A stretch of DNA of 17,584 bases from NCBI GenBank assembly GCA_009775705.1, contig VSQE01000054.1, positions 1 to 17,584 of the forward strand, in the 5' to 3' direction. Origin of the DNA: Prevotellamassilia sp. (GTDB lineage Bacteria > Bacteroidota > Bacteroidia > Bacteroidales > Bacteroidaceae). The position numbers and the translations under genes were made by a program. Numbering within the stretch: position 1 is the first letter of the stretch; each line of letters opens with the position of its first letter. Positions 1-6,849 of the stretch are shown here, piece by piece. The notes below the pieces were generated by a model, which was given only the letters and a program-made list of their open reading frames with translations, searched no databases and was not told the DNA's origin.

Positions 1-2
1 AT

Positions 3-42
3 TTAGGGCTGACTCCTGCAATAGGTGTCAGCCCTAATTTTT
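3..42 (+). terminator. Rho-independent terminator of an upstream transcription unit
   Basis: An 11-bp perfect stem pairs positions 3-13 (TTAGGGCTGAC) with 27-37 (GTCAGCCCTAA). After one T/T mismatch the stem continues with CCT/AGG and closes on a five-base loop (18-22). Five T residues follow at 38-42. This is a typical intrinsic terminator reading on the + strand. It implies that a gene left of the window ends here and that transcription does not normally run through into rplC. The gene it ends is outside the window. Confidence 0.8.
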
Positions 43-291
43 CAATCGCTCAAAAAAAGTTTAGCGGACAGTAATAAAAGTTTTTACGTGCCTTGTAAAA
101 AGATTTACATGCCTTGTAAAAATACAGGGACTGTAGTTTGATGTTTTTGGGGAGAGCTGCTTTCAGTCTTATTCGCCCGATAGGTTGGCGGTGGTGATAG
201 TTAGCTGTAGGAAGTGTTGAGAGACGGTGTCTGCCTGATATTATTTCTTACGCAGGGGAAAATATAAATCAAAGAAAATGAGTAGGATTTG
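43..291. other. Noncoding spacer between upstream terminator and rplC promoter
   Basis: I see no plausible coding frame in either direction across this stretch. It contains the tandem 21-base repeats at 83-124 and, at its right end, AT-rich DNA leading into the promoter. Imperfect -7-like strings such as TAGTTTG near 133-139 lack the right spacing. Nothing else recognisable was found. Confidence 0.6.
83..124. repeat. Two tandem 21-base repeats with internal dyad symmetry
   Basis: Positions 83-103 and 104-124 are identical at 19 of 21 bases, differing only at unit positions 6 (G/A) and 20 (G/T). Each unit carries TTTAC-N7-GTAAA with the same CCTT in the spacer. In the first unit the dyad extends to TTTTTAC (81-87) and GTAAAAA (95-101). 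The 21-base period equals about two helical turns, as expected if a dimeric protein bound two sites on one face of the DNA. It could instead be a dispersed intergenic repeat. No function is assigned. Confidence 0.6.
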
Positions 292-322
292 TTTGTTATA
301 TTAAAATAAATTTGTACTTTTG
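292..322 (+). promoter_or_regulatory. Bacteroidota-type promoter of the ribosomal protein operon
   Basis: TTTG at 292-295 is followed after exactly 19 bases by TACTTTTG at 315-322. This fits the Bacteroidota sigma-ABfr consensus, TTTG-N19-21-TAnnTTTG, in full. Transcription would start near 329-331, leaving a leader of about 130 nt before rplC. A second string, TAAATTTG (307-314), also fits the -7 consensus but has no TTTG at the right distance (only 15 bases from 288-291). The region between the elements is AT-rich. It is the only full-consensus promoter I found ahead of the cluster. Confidence 0.85.
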
Positions 323-329
323 CATCCGA

Positions 330-461
330 AAAGTAGGAAACGTAAGATAACTGCTTTATTCTTAACGGTTAGAGATAACACGCCGCCCCGGATTCCGGAA
401 AGGGAGGACGGGCTACGGGAGAGAAAACAAAATTAATTATTCATAGATAAATAAAACTGAA
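330..461 (+). promoter_or_regulatory. Structured 5' leader of the ribosomal protein mRNA
   Basis: The predicted untranslated leader is about 130 nt. A hairpin can form between 341-350 (CGTAAGATAA) and 356-367, giving ten base pairs with single-base bulges at T360 and A365 and a five-base loop. A GC-rich block follows at 381-418, including CCGG (388-391), a three-base loop and CCGG (395-398), then the purine run AGGGAGG (401-407). The last 40 bases before rplC are A/T-rich and open. Autoregulation by a ribosomal protein is the obvious hypothesis because many bacterial r-protein operons use leader structures, but no family match is claimed. Confidence 0.45.
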
Positions 462-1079
462 ATGCCAGGATTATTAGGAAAGAAAATCGGAATGACATCC
501 GTATTCAGTGCCGACGGCAAAAACGTGCCGTGCACTGTTATCGAAGTTGGTCCTTGCGTGGTAACTCAGATTAAAAGTGTTGAAAAAGATGGATATGCTG
601 CCGTGCAGGTAGGCTTCCAGGAAGCAAAGGAGAAGAATACTTCCGCTCCTTTGATGGGACACTTCAAAAAAGCCGGAGTTACCCCCAAGCGTCACTTGGC
701 TGAGTTCTCGGGTTTTGATCAGGAACTGAATCTGGGCGACACCCTTACGGTGGAGTTGTTCAACGATGCCGCTTTTGTGGACGTTGTCGGAACCTCCAAG
801 GGTAAAGGATTCCAGGGAGTTGTTAAGCGTCACGGTTTCGGTGGCGTGGGTCAGACCACACACGGACAGGATGACCGTTTGCGCAAACCGGGTTCTATCG
901 GAGCCTGCTCCTATCCCGCGAAGGTGTTCAAGGGTACGCGTATGGGCGGCCAGATGGGCGGCGCACGCGTTACGACCCAGAACTTGAAAGTGTTAAAAGT
1001 TATCCCTGAACACAACCTGCTCCTTATCAAAGGTTCTGTTCCCGGTTGCAAAGGTTCAATCGTAATAATTGAAAAATGA
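462..1079 (+). CDS. rplC: 50S ribosomal protein L3 (uL3)
   Basis: L3 binds 23S rRNA early in large-subunit assembly, and its long loop reaches the peptidyl transferase centre. The 205-residue product matches the usual bacterial length. It opens with the family signature GKKIGMTSVF (residues 6-15), has the Gly/His-rich loop around residues 113-136 and the MGGQMGG segment at 161-167; the Gln at 164 corresponds to the glutamine methylated by PrmB in E. coli. The start at 462 lies in an A-rich context with no Shine-Dalgarno motif. It is the first gene after the promoter. The stop codon overlaps the rplD start, suggesting translational coupling. rpsJ, which normally precedes it, is absent here. 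Confidence 0.98.
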   Translation: MPGLLGKKIGMTSVFSADGKNVPCTVIEVGPCVVTQIKSVEKDGYAAVQVGFQEAKEKNTSAPLMGHFKKAGVTPKRHLAEFSGFDQELNLGDTLTVELFNDAAFVDVVGTSKGKGFQGVVKRHGFGGVGQTTHGQDDRLRKPGSIGACSYPAKVFKGTRMGGQMGGARVTTQNLKVLKVIPEHNLLLIKGSVPGCKGSIVIIEK

Positions 1080-1708
1080 TGGAAGTTAGTGTACTGAATA
1101 TAAAAGGTGAAGATACCGGCAGAAAGGTGGCCCTGAACGAGGCTGTCTTTGGCATTGAACCGAATGATCACGCTATCTATCTGGATGTGAGACGTTATCT
1201 CGCCGCACAGCGTCAGGGTACGGCCAAAGCAAAAGAAAGAAGCGAGATGAGCGGATCGACCCGCAAGCTGGGTCGTCAGAAAGGTGGCGGCGGAGCCCGT
1301 CGCGGTGACATCAACTCTCCGGTGCTGGTAGGCGGTGCCCGCGTGTTCGGCCCCAAGCCCCGCGATTACTCCTTCAAGCTCAACAAGAAAGTCAAGGCTT
1401 TGGCCCGTCGCAGCGCACTGAGCTACAAGGTGCAGGAAAATGCGCTTGTAGTGGTGGAAGACTTCAACATCGAGGCACCTAAAACCAAGTCTTTTATCGA
1501 AATTTTAAATAACCTTAAAATTTCTGACAAAAAAGTGCTTATGGTAATGCCGGAAGTTAATAAAAATGTATATTTGTCAGCTCGCAATTTGCAGTGTACA
1601 AAGGTTGCTGTCGCTTCGGACGTGCATACTTATGGTGTGCTTGATGCCGGAGTAATGGTAGTAACCGAGAGTGCACTCGCAAAAATGGAGGCTGTCTTAA
1701 CCAAATAA
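1079..1708 (+). CDS. rplD: 50S ribosomal protein L4 (uL4)
   Basis: L4 binds 23S rRNA and its extended loop forms part of the exit-tunnel constriction. The product is about 209 residues and carries the loop signature GSTRKLGRQKGGGGARRGD followed by VLVGGARVFGPKPRDY, typical of the family. Two in-frame ATGs lie side by side at 1076 and 1079. I chose 1079 because homologues in this phylum begin MEV; the alternative adds one Met and gives a 4-base overlap with rplC. Base composition is strikingly uneven: 1321-1380 is about 67% GC by hand count and 1501-1560 about 27%, although the protein reads as ordinary L4 throughout. In gammaproteobacteria L4 represses its own operon; whether it does so here is unknown. 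Confidence 0.97.
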   Translation: MEVSVLNIKGEDTGRKVALNEAVFGIEPNDHAIYLDVRRYLAAQRQGTAKAKERSEMSGSTRKLGRQKGGGGARRGDINSPVLVGGARVFGPKPRDYSFKLNKKVKALARRSALSYKVQENALVVVEDFNIEAPKTKSFIEILNNLKISDKKVLMVMPEVNKNVYLSARNLQCTKVAVASDVHTYGVLDAGVMVVTESALAKMEAVLTK

Positions 1709-1713
1709 GGAGG
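1707..1713 (+). promoter_or_regulatory. Strong Shine-Dalgarno motif ahead of rplW
   Basis: AAGGAGG begins inside the rplD stop codon and ends 10 bases before the rplW ATG. Such motifs are uncommon in Bacteroidota, whose ribosomes largely do not use them. Here only rplW and rplF have one, so it stands out from the neighbouring starts. The function is inferred. Confidence 0.6.
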
Positions 1714-1723
1714 CTGAAAAGAT

Positions 1724-2014
1724 ATGGCATTTATCATAAAACCCCTGGTCACGGAAAAGATGACCGCAATCACGGAGAAGGAGAATAAGTTCGGTTTCAT
1801 TGTCCGTCCTGAAGCCAACAAACTTCAGATTAAATCGGAAGTGGAGGCCTTATACGGCGTGACGGTAGTAGCTGTCAACACGATGAACTATGCCGGAAAG
1901 AACAAGTCCCGCTACACGAAGGCAGGTTTGCTCCGTGGTCGCACCAATGCCTTCAAGAAGGCAGTAGTAACCTTGAAGGAAGGCGATACGATCGATTTTT
2001 ATAGCAATATATAA
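1724..2014 (+). CDS. rplW: 50S ribosomal protein L23 (uL23)
   Basis: L23 sits at the mouth of the peptide exit tunnel and is the docking point for trigger factor and for the signal recognition particle. The 96-residue product has the normal length and the hallmark start IIKPLVTEKMT, followed by the NKFGFIVRPEANKLQIKSEVEALYGVTV core and the Lys-rich region with KAVVTLKEGDTIDFYS at the end. It lies 15 bases after rplD and 5 bases before rplB. An AGGAGG motif lies ten bases before the ATG, unlike nearly all other genes in this cluster. Confidence 0.97.
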   Translation: MAFIIKPLVTEKMTAITEKENKFGFIVRPEANKLQIKSEVEALYGVTVVAVNTMNYAGKNKSRYTKAGLLRGRTNAFKKAVVTLKEGDTIDFYSNI

Positions 2015-2019
2015 TAACA

Positions 2020-2844
2020 ATGGCAGTACGTAAATTTAAGCCCACGACACCGGGGCAGAGACACAAGATTATTGGTACGTTCGAAGAGATTACTGCATCC
2101 GTACCAGAAAAATCTCTCGTTTGCGGTAAACGCGCGACGGGTGGCCGTAACCATGCCGGTAAGATGACGATGCGTTACATCGGCGGCGGTCATAAGAGAA
2201 AATATCGTTTCATAGACTTCAAACGTGAGAAAGACGGTGTTCCCGCAGTTGTAAAAACCATTGAGTACGATCCGAACCGTTCGGCCCGTATCGCATTGCT
2301 GTTTTACGCAGACGGTGAAAAACGCTATATTATTGCTCCTAATGGATTGAAGGTGGGCGACACGCTGATGTCGGGAGCCGAAGCCGCTCCCGAAGTGGGC
2401 AACACCCTTCCCTTGCAGAACATTCCCGTCGGTACGGTGGTTCACAACATTGAGCTCCGTCCGGGTCAGGGTGCCGTTCTCGTGCGTTCTGCTGGTAATT
2501 TCGCACAGCTGACTTCTCGTGAAGGCAAGTACTGTGTCATCAAATTGCCCTCAGGCGAAACCCGCCAGATTCTTAGTGCTTGTAAGGCTACCGTAGGTAG
2601 TGTAGGTAATTCAGACCACGCTCTCGAAAGCTCCGGAAAAGCCGGTCGCTCGCGTTGGCTGGGCCGTCGCCCTCACAACCGTGGTGTTGTCATGAACCCT
2701 GTGGATCACCCGATGGGTGGTGGAGAAGGCCGTCAGTCCGGAGGTCACCCGCGTTCACGTACAGGTCTGTATGCTAAGGGCTTGAAGACAAGAGCTCCGA
2801 AGAAGCAGTCCAATAAGTACATCATTGAGAGACGTAAAAAGTAA
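2020..2844 (+). CDS. rplB: 50S ribosomal protein L2 (uL2)
   Basis: L2 is a primary 23S rRNA binder needed for subunit association and for peptidyl transferase activity. The 274-residue product has the standard length. It shows the N-terminal KPTTPGQRHK, the RNA-binding core with GGGHKRKYR (55-63) and EYDPNRSARIALL, and the C-terminal signature VMNPVDHPMGGGEGR (224-238). His230 corresponds to the functionally important His229 of E. coli L2. The basic tail after residue 258 is normal. It starts five bases after rplW without a Shine-Dalgarno motif. Nothing is anomalous. Confidence 0.98.
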   Translation: MAVRKFKPTTPGQRHKIIGTFEEITASVPEKSLVCGKRATGGRNHAGKMTMRYIGGGHKRKYRFIDFKREKDGVPAVVKTIEYDPNRSARIALLFYADGEKRYIIAPNGLKVGDTLMSGAEAAPEVGNTLPLQNIPVGTVVHNIELRPGQGAVLVRSAGNFAQLTSREGKYCVIKLPSGETRQILSACKATVGSVGNSDHALESSGKAGRSRWLGRRPHNRGVVMNPVDHPMGGGEGRQSGGHPRSRTGLYAKGLKTRAPKKQSNKYIIERRKK

Positions 2845-2868
2845 CAAGTACTATAAAGAATAGATTAT

Positions 2869-3138
2869 ATGAGTCGTTCATTAAAAAAAGGTCCGTATAT
2901 CGCTGTTTCTTTGGAAAAGAAGATTCTTGCCATGAACGAGAGCGGCAAGAAGAATGTGGTGAAAACCTGGGCCAGAGCTTCAATGATATCTCCCGATTTC
3001 GTGGGACATACAGTTGCAGTTCACAACGGAAATAAATTTATTCCTGTTTATGTTACGGAAAACATGGTAGGCCACAAGCTGGGAGAGTTTGCCCCCACGC
3101 GCAAGTTTGGCGGACATGCCGGTAACAAGAAGAAATAA
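2869..3138 (+). CDS. rpsS: 30S ribosomal protein S19 (uS19)
   Basis: S19 sits in the head of the small subunit beside S13 and contacts the large subunit and the tRNA region. The 89-residue protein begins MSRSLKKGPY and carries the family signature MVGHKLGEFAPTRKFGGH at residues 66-83. Length and sequence are those of an intact bacterial S19. The gene starts 24 bases after rplB and is followed by a 42-base A-rich gap, one of the longer spacers in the cluster, with no clear structure in it. Confidence 0.97.
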   Translation: MSRSLKKGPYIAVSLEKKILAMNESGKKNVVKTWARASMISPDFVGHTVAVHNGNKFIPVYVTENMVGHKLGEFAPTRKFGGHAGNKKK

Positions 3139-3180
3139 GCAGGATCTTCAATCCAGAATTAATAAAAAGACAAATAAATA

Positions 3181-3579
3181 ATGGGAGCTAGAAAAAGATT
3201 AGCGGCTGAGAAAAGAAAAGAGGCCCTGAAGACCCAATATTTTGCAAAATTGCGAAATGTCCCCTCTTCTCCGCGAAAAATGCGCTACGTCGTAGACTTG
3301 GTGCGCGGCATGGAAGTGAACCGTGCCCTCGGAACGCTCAGATTCTCCAAAAAGGCAGCGTCGCAGGATGTAGAGAAACTGCTACGTTCCGCAATTGCCA
3401 ACTGGGAGCAGAAGAATGACCGCAAGGCAGAAGAAGGCGAATTGTTTATAACCAAGATTTTTGTTGATGAAGGTGTTACGCTGAAGCGTATGAGACCGGC
3501 TCCGCAGGGTAGAGGTTATAGAATTCGTAAACGTTCAAACCACGTGACACTTTTCGTGGGAACTAAAACTAATGATTAA
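3181..3579 (+). CDS. rplV: 50S ribosomal protein L22 (uL22)
   Basis: L22 binds all 23S rRNA domains, and its beta-hairpin lines the exit tunnel, a site where macrolide resistance mutations arise in other bacteria. The product has 132 residues against about 110 in E. coli; the extra length is mostly a basic N-terminal extension (about residues 1-22, MGARKRLAAEKRKEALK) typical of Bacteroidota. The core runs from the SPRKMRYVVDLVRG region to the hairpin around 100-121 (KRMRPAPQGRGYRIRKRSNH). No tunnel deletions or insertions are evident. rpsC follows after 11 bases. Confidence 0.97.
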   Translation: MGARKRLAAEKRKEALKTQYFAKLRNVPSSPRKMRYVVDLVRGMEVNRALGTLRFSKKAASQDVEKLLRSAIANWEQKNDRKAEEGELFITKIFVDEGVTLKRMRPAPQGRGYRIRKRSNHVTLFVGTKTND

Positions 3580-3590
3580 TAAAAAGAAGT

Positions 3591-4313
3591 ATGGGACAAA
3601 AAGTAAATCCGATAAGTAACCGACTTGGAATTATTCGTGGTTGGGATTCTAACTGGTTTGGCGGTTCTAACTTCGGCGACAACTTGCTTGAGGATAGCAA
3701 AATCCGCAAATATCTGGATGCACGTCTTGCCAAAGCCAGTGTTTCGCGTATCGTAATTGAGCGTACTCCCAAACTGATTACCATCACCGTGTGCACTTCG
3801 CGCCCGGGTATAATCATTGGTAAAGGCGGTCAGGAAGTTGACAAGCTGAAAGAGGAACTCAAGAAAATTACGGACAAGGATGTCCAGATCAATATTTTCG
3901 AGATCAAAAAGCCCGATGTGGACGCAACCATCGTAGGCAAGAGCATTGCCCGTCAGGTAGAAGGCAAGATCGCCTATCGCCGTGCCATCAAGATGGCTAT
4001 CGCCAATGCCATGCGCAGCGGTGCCGAGGGTATCAAAATCCAGATCTCAGGCCGTCTGAACGGTGCCGAAATGGCCCGCAAGGAAATGTTCAAGGAAGGC
4101 CGTACCCCGTTGCACACCTTCCGTGCCGACATCGACTACTGCCAGACAGAGGCTCTTACGAAAGTAGGTCTGCTCGGTATCAAGGTATGGATCTGCCGTG
4201 GCGAGGTTTACGGAAAGCGTGACCTGGCTCCGAATTTCACACCGGAGAAGGAAACGGGACGTGGCAACAACAATGGTCGCAAATTCCGCGGCAAGAGAAA
4301 CAATAACCGTTAA
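3591..4313 (+). CDS. rpsC: 30S ribosomal protein S3 (uS3)
   Basis: S3 forms the mRNA entry site with S4 and S5 and contributes to ribosomal helicase activity. The 240-residue protein starts MGQKVNPISNRLGIIRGWDS, has the KH domain with the GxxG loop GKGG at 77-80, and the S3 C-terminal domain ending in the conserved GLLGIKVWICRGEVYG segment. The last 25 or so residues are an Asn/Arg/Gly-rich tail, probably disordered, as seen in other members of the phylum. It lies 11 bases after rplV and 21 bases before rplP. Confidence 0.98.
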   Translation: MGQKVNPISNRLGIIRGWDSNWFGGSNFGDNLLEDSKIRKYLDARLAKASVSRIVIERTPKLITITVCTSRPGIIIGKGGQEVDKLKEELKKITDKDVQINIFEIKKPDVDATIVGKSIARQVEGKIAYRRAIKMAIANAMRSGAEGIKIQISGRLNGAEMARKEMFKEGRTPLHTFRADIDYCQTEALTKVGLLGIKVWICRGEVYGKRDLAPNFTPEKETGRGNNNGRKFRGKRNNNR

Positions 4314-4334
4314 TCAGATTTATTGTAGAGTATT

Positions 4335-4760
4335 ATGTTACAACCTAAAAGAACAAAATACAGAAGACCGCAAAAAGGCCGTTGTAAAGGTAACGCACAG
4401 CGCGGAAACCAGCTTGCATTTGGCAGCTTCGGCATCAAGAGCCTTGATACGCATTGGCTCACCGGTCGTCAGATTGAGGCAGCCCGTGTAGCCATGACGC
4501 GCTACATGCAGCGTGAGGGTCAGAGTTGGATTCGTATCTTCCCTGACAAACCCATAACCAAGAAGCCTGCCGACGTACGTATGGGTAAGGGTAAGGGAGA
4601 TCCCGTAGGCTATGTGTTCCCCATTACCCCCGGACGTATCATCTTTGAAGTAGAAGGTGTTCCTTTCGAAGTGGCCAAAGAGGCGCTCCGCCTTGCCGCG
4701 CAGAAACTTCCCGTTACGACTAAGTTTATTGTAAGACACGACTACGACAAAAATGCTTGA
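4335..4760 (+). CDS. rplP: 50S ribosomal protein L16 (uL16)
   Basis: L16 organises the A-site and P-site tRNA elbow region of the large subunit and joins late in assembly. The 141-residue product has the usual start MLQPKRTKYRRPQKGR, the SFGIKSLDTHWLTGRQIEAAR core and the VRMGKGKGDPVGYV segment at 81-94, where Arg82 aligns with the hydroxylated Arg81 of E. coli. The next gene, rpmC, begins two bases after its stop codon, so coupled translation is likely. Confidence 0.98.
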   Translation: MLQPKRTKYRRPQKGRCKGNAQRGNQLAFGSFGIKSLDTHWLTGRQIEAARVAMTRYMQREGQSWIRIFPDKPITKKPADVRMGKGKGDPVGYVFPITPGRIIFEVEGVPFEVAKEALRLAAQKLPVTTKFIVRHDYDKNA

Positions 4761-4762
4761 TT

Positions 4763-4960
4763 ATGAAAACAGCAGAAATTAGACAAATTCCGGCTAATGA
4801 GTTGGCTGAACGCCTGGACGCTGAGGTGGCAAAATACAATCAGATGTTGCTGAACCACAGCATTTCTCCTCTGGAAAATCCTGCACAGATCAAAGAGACG
4901 CGTCGTACGATCGCCAAAATGAAGACTGTGTTGAGAGAAAATGAACTTAACAATAAATAA
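4763..4960 (+). CDS. rpmC: 50S ribosomal protein L29 (uL29)
   Basis: L29 is a small helical protein beside L23 at the tunnel exit and helps form the docking site for nascent-chain factors. With the ATG at 4763 the product is 65 residues, the normal family length, beginning MKTAEIRQIPANEL; the central segment NHSISPLENPAQIKETRRTIAK matches the L29 signature region. An in-frame TTG at 4757 would add only Met-Ile and is less likely. It follows rplP by two bases and precedes rpsQ by seven. Confidence 0.95.
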   Translation: MKTAEIRQIPANELAERLDAEVAKYNQMLLNHSISPLENPAQIKETRRTIAKMKTVLRENELNNK

Positions 4961-4967
4961 TGTCCGG

Positions 4968-5225
4968 ATGGAAGCAAGAAATTTGAGAAAAACAAGACAG
5001 GGTGTCGTTGTCAGCAACAAGATGGACAAGACTATCGTAGTTGCTGCTAAATTCAAGGAAAAACACCCTATTTACGGTAAATTTATCTCCAAGACAAAGA
5101 AATATCACGCACACGATGAGAAGAACGACTGCAATGTGGGAGATACGGTGCTGATTATGGAAACCCGTCCTTTGAGCAAGACAAAGCGTTGGAGAGTTGT
5201 TGAAATTGTAGAAAGAGCTAAGTAA
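4968..5225 (+). CDS. rpsQ: 30S ribosomal protein S17 (uS17)
   Basis: S17 is an OB-fold protein that binds 16S rRNA early in small-subunit assembly. I place the start at the ATG at 4968, giving 85 residues starting MEARNLRKTRQGVVVSNKMDKT, in line with the family. The upstream in-frame ATG at 4941 would add nine residues unlike S17 and overlap the end of rpmC. Conserved features are the MDKTIVV strand, the HPIYGKFISKTKKYHAHDE loop and ETRPLSKTKRWRVVEI near the C-terminus. rplN follows after two bases. Confidence 0.95.
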   Translation: MEARNLRKTRQGVVVSNKMDKTIVVAAKFKEKHPIYGKFISKTKKYHAHDEKNDCNVGDTVLIMETRPLSKTKRWRVVEIVERAK

Positions 5226-5227
5226 TT

Positions 5228-5593
5228 ATGATACAAGCAGAATCCAGATTGGTAGTTGCAGATAATAGCGGTGCCCGCGAGGCACTCTGCATCCGCGTGT
5301 TGGGTGGTACCAAGAGACGCTATGCTTCTGTCGGGGATGTGATCGTTGTTTCTGTAAAGAACGTGATCCCGTCCAGTGATATTAAAAAAGGTGCCGTATC
5401 TAAGGCTTTGATTGTACGTACAAAGAAAGAAATCCGTCGTGCCGACGGTTCTTACATCCGTTTTGATGATAATGCCTGTGTGTTGCTGAACAACGCCGGT
5501 GAATTGAGAGGAAGTCGTATCTTCGGTCCGGTGGCCCGTGAGCTCCGTGCCGTAAATATGAAAGTCGTATCTTTGGCACCTGAGGTACTTTAA
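5228..5593 (+). CDS. rplN: 50S ribosomal protein L14 (uL14)
   Basis: L14 is a beta-barrel protein at the subunit interface, contacting 16S rRNA helix 14 and the binding site of the silencing factor RsfS. The 121-residue product is close to the standard 122 and begins MIQAESRLVVADNSGAREALCIRVLGG, a near-invariant opening. The C-terminal GSRIFGPVARELR segment is also intact. It starts two bases after the rpsQ stop in the context TAATTATG, which recurs in similar form before several genes in this cluster. Confidence 0.98.
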   Translation: MIQAESRLVVADNSGAREALCIRVLGGTKRRYASVGDVIVVSVKNVIPSSDIKKGAVSKALIVRTKKEIRRADGSYIRFDDNACVLLNNAGELRGSRIFGPVARELRAVNMKVVSLAPEVL

Positions 5594-5613
5594 TATAGAA
5601 ACAAAGATAACAA

Positions 5614-5934
5614 ATGAGCAAGTTACATATTAAGAAAGGTGACACTGTTTATGTAAACGCCGGTGAGGACAAGGGCAAGACTGGCAAAGTCGTCAAAGTC
5701 CTCGTTAAAGAGCAGCGTGCTATCGTGGAAGGTGTCAATATGGTGTCCAAGAGCCAGAAGCCTAACGCAAAGAATCCTCAGGGAGGTATTGTGAAGATGG
5801 AGGCTCCCATTCATATTTCTAATTTGAACGTACTTGATCCGAAAAGTGGCAAGCCCACAAGGATTGGCCGTAGACTTGGCGAGAACGGTAAATTGGTGCG
5901 TTATGCAAAAAAATCAGGAGAGGAGATTAAGTAA
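5614..5934 (+). CDS. rplX: 50S ribosomal protein L24 (uL24)
   Basis: L24 is one of the assembly initiators of the large subunit and lies near the exit tunnel. The 106-residue protein has the KOW motif near its N-terminus (IKKGDTVYVNAGEDKGKTGKVVKV region, residues 6-29) and the GGIVKMEAPIHISNLNVLDP stretch that marks this family. The stop codon shares its last base with the first base of the rplE ATG (TAATG), so the two are probably translated in a coupled way. Confidence 0.97.
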   Translation: MSKLHIKKGDTVYVNAGEDKGKTGKVVKVLVKEQRAIVEGVNMVSKSQKPNAKNPQGGIVKMEAPIHISNLNVLDPKSGKPTRIGRRLGENGKLVRYAKKSGEEIK

Positions 5935-6491
5935 TGAGTAACACTGCAAACCTTAAAAAGGAATATGCCGAGCGGATTGCTCCGGCCCTCATGAAGCAAT
6001 TCAGTTATTCTTCTTCCATGCAGGTTCCCGTTCTCAAGAAGATTGTGATCAATCAGGGTCTGGGCATAGCAACTGCCGATAAGAAGATCATTGATGTTGC
6101 GATTAACGAATTGACGACGATTACAGGCCAGAAGGCTGTGGCAACCGTGTCGCGCAAGGACGTCGCAAACTTTAAGTTGCGTAAGAAAATGCCCATCGGA
6201 GTTATGGTAACCTTGCGCCGTGAGAGAATGTATGAGTTCTTGGAGAAACTGGTTCGCGTGGCCCTGCCCCGTATCCGTGACTTCAAAGGCATCGAAAGCA
6301 AATTCGACGGAAGAGGAAACTACTCGCTGGGTATTCAGGAACAGATCATCTTCCCGGAAATCAATATCGATACGATCGACAGAATCCTGGGTATGAACAT
6401 CACGTTCGTGACCTCGGCCAAAACCGATGAAGAGGGATATGCTCTCCTGAAGGAATTCGGTCTCCCGTTCAAAAACGCAAAAAACAATTAA
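5934..6491 (+). CDS. rplE: 50S ribosomal protein L5 (uL5)
   Basis: L5 binds 5S rRNA in the central protuberance and contacts the P-site tRNA and the small-subunit head through S13. The 185-residue product contains VPVLKKIVINQGLG, the QKAVATVSRKDVANFKLRKKMPIG region and the C-terminal GLPFKN, all typical of the family. Its start overlaps the rplX stop by one base. In E. coli, S8 represses the spc operon by binding mRNA near the L5 start; I did not identify an equivalent structure here. Confidence 0.97.
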   Translation: MSNTANLKKEYAERIAPALMKQFSYSSSMQVPVLKKIVINQGLGIATADKKIIDVAINELTTITGQKAVATVSRKDVANFKLRKKMPIGVMVTLRRERMYEFLEKLVRVALPRIRDFKGIESKFDGRGNYSLGIQEQIIFPEINIDTIDRILGMNITFVTSAKTDEEGYALLKEFGLPFKNAKNN

Positions 6492-6497
6492 TACGAT

Positions 6498-6800
6498 ATG
6501 GCAAAAGAATCTATGAAGGCTCGCGAGGTAAAGAGAGCCAAGTTAGTAGCCAAATATGCCGCCAAACGTGCAGCGTTGAAGGAAATCGTCAACAAGTCGG
6601 CCGATCCTGCCGAAGCATACGAGGCTGCGCGTAAACTCCAGCAGATTCCCCGCAATGCAAATCCGATCCGCCTTCACAACCGTTGCAAGCTGACGGGCCG
6701 TCCCAAAGGCTATATCCGGATGTTCGGCCTTTCGCGTATCCAGTTCCGCGAGATGGCTTCCAGCGGTTTGATCCCGGGTGTAAAGAAAGCAAGTTGGTAA
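6498..6800 (+). CDS. rpsN: 30S ribosomal protein S14 (uS14), zinc-free form
   Basis: S14 binds the 16S rRNA 3' domain in the head of the small subunit. The 100-residue length and the C-terminal half (NRCKLTGRPKGYIRMFGLSR then the SGLIPGVKKASW end) identify the long form. Only one cysteine (Cys63) is present, so the two CxxC pairs of the zinc-binding short form are missing, and it should not bind structural zinc. The N-terminal half is Lys/Ala-rich and helical. It follows rplE by six bases and is followed by the longest gap in the cluster (49 bases). Confidence 0.97.
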   Translation: MAKESMKAREVKRAKLVAKYAAKRAALKEIVNKSADPAEAYEAARKLQQIPRNANPIRLHNRCKLTGRPKGYIRMFGLSRIQFREMASSGLIPGVKKASW

Positions 6801-6813
6801 ATTTTTTAATATT

Positions 6814-6830
6814 GTCGGGGTGGTCCCGAT
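6814..6830 (+). promoter_or_regulatory. Small hairpin in the rpsN-rpsH gap
   Basis: TCGGG (6815-6819) can pair with CCCGA (6825-6829) around a five-base loop, with a further G-T wobble at the base. AT-rich DNA flanks it on both sides, and rpsH begins 19 bases later. There is no T-run directly after it, so it is not a convincing terminator. It might affect rpsH translation or simply mark a processing site. This is a weak call. Confidence 0.3.
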
Positions 6831-6849
6831 TAATTAATAATTTTATAAT

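Noticed and set aside
4757..4762. TTG start for rpmC (and the same pattern at 8197 for rpsE)
   Set aside because: It would add only Met-Ile before a good ATG; homologues start at the ATG.
4941..4967. Upstream ATG for rpsQ
   Set aside because: Adds nine residues unlike S17 and overlaps rpmC; the ATG at 4968 gives the family's normal N-terminus.
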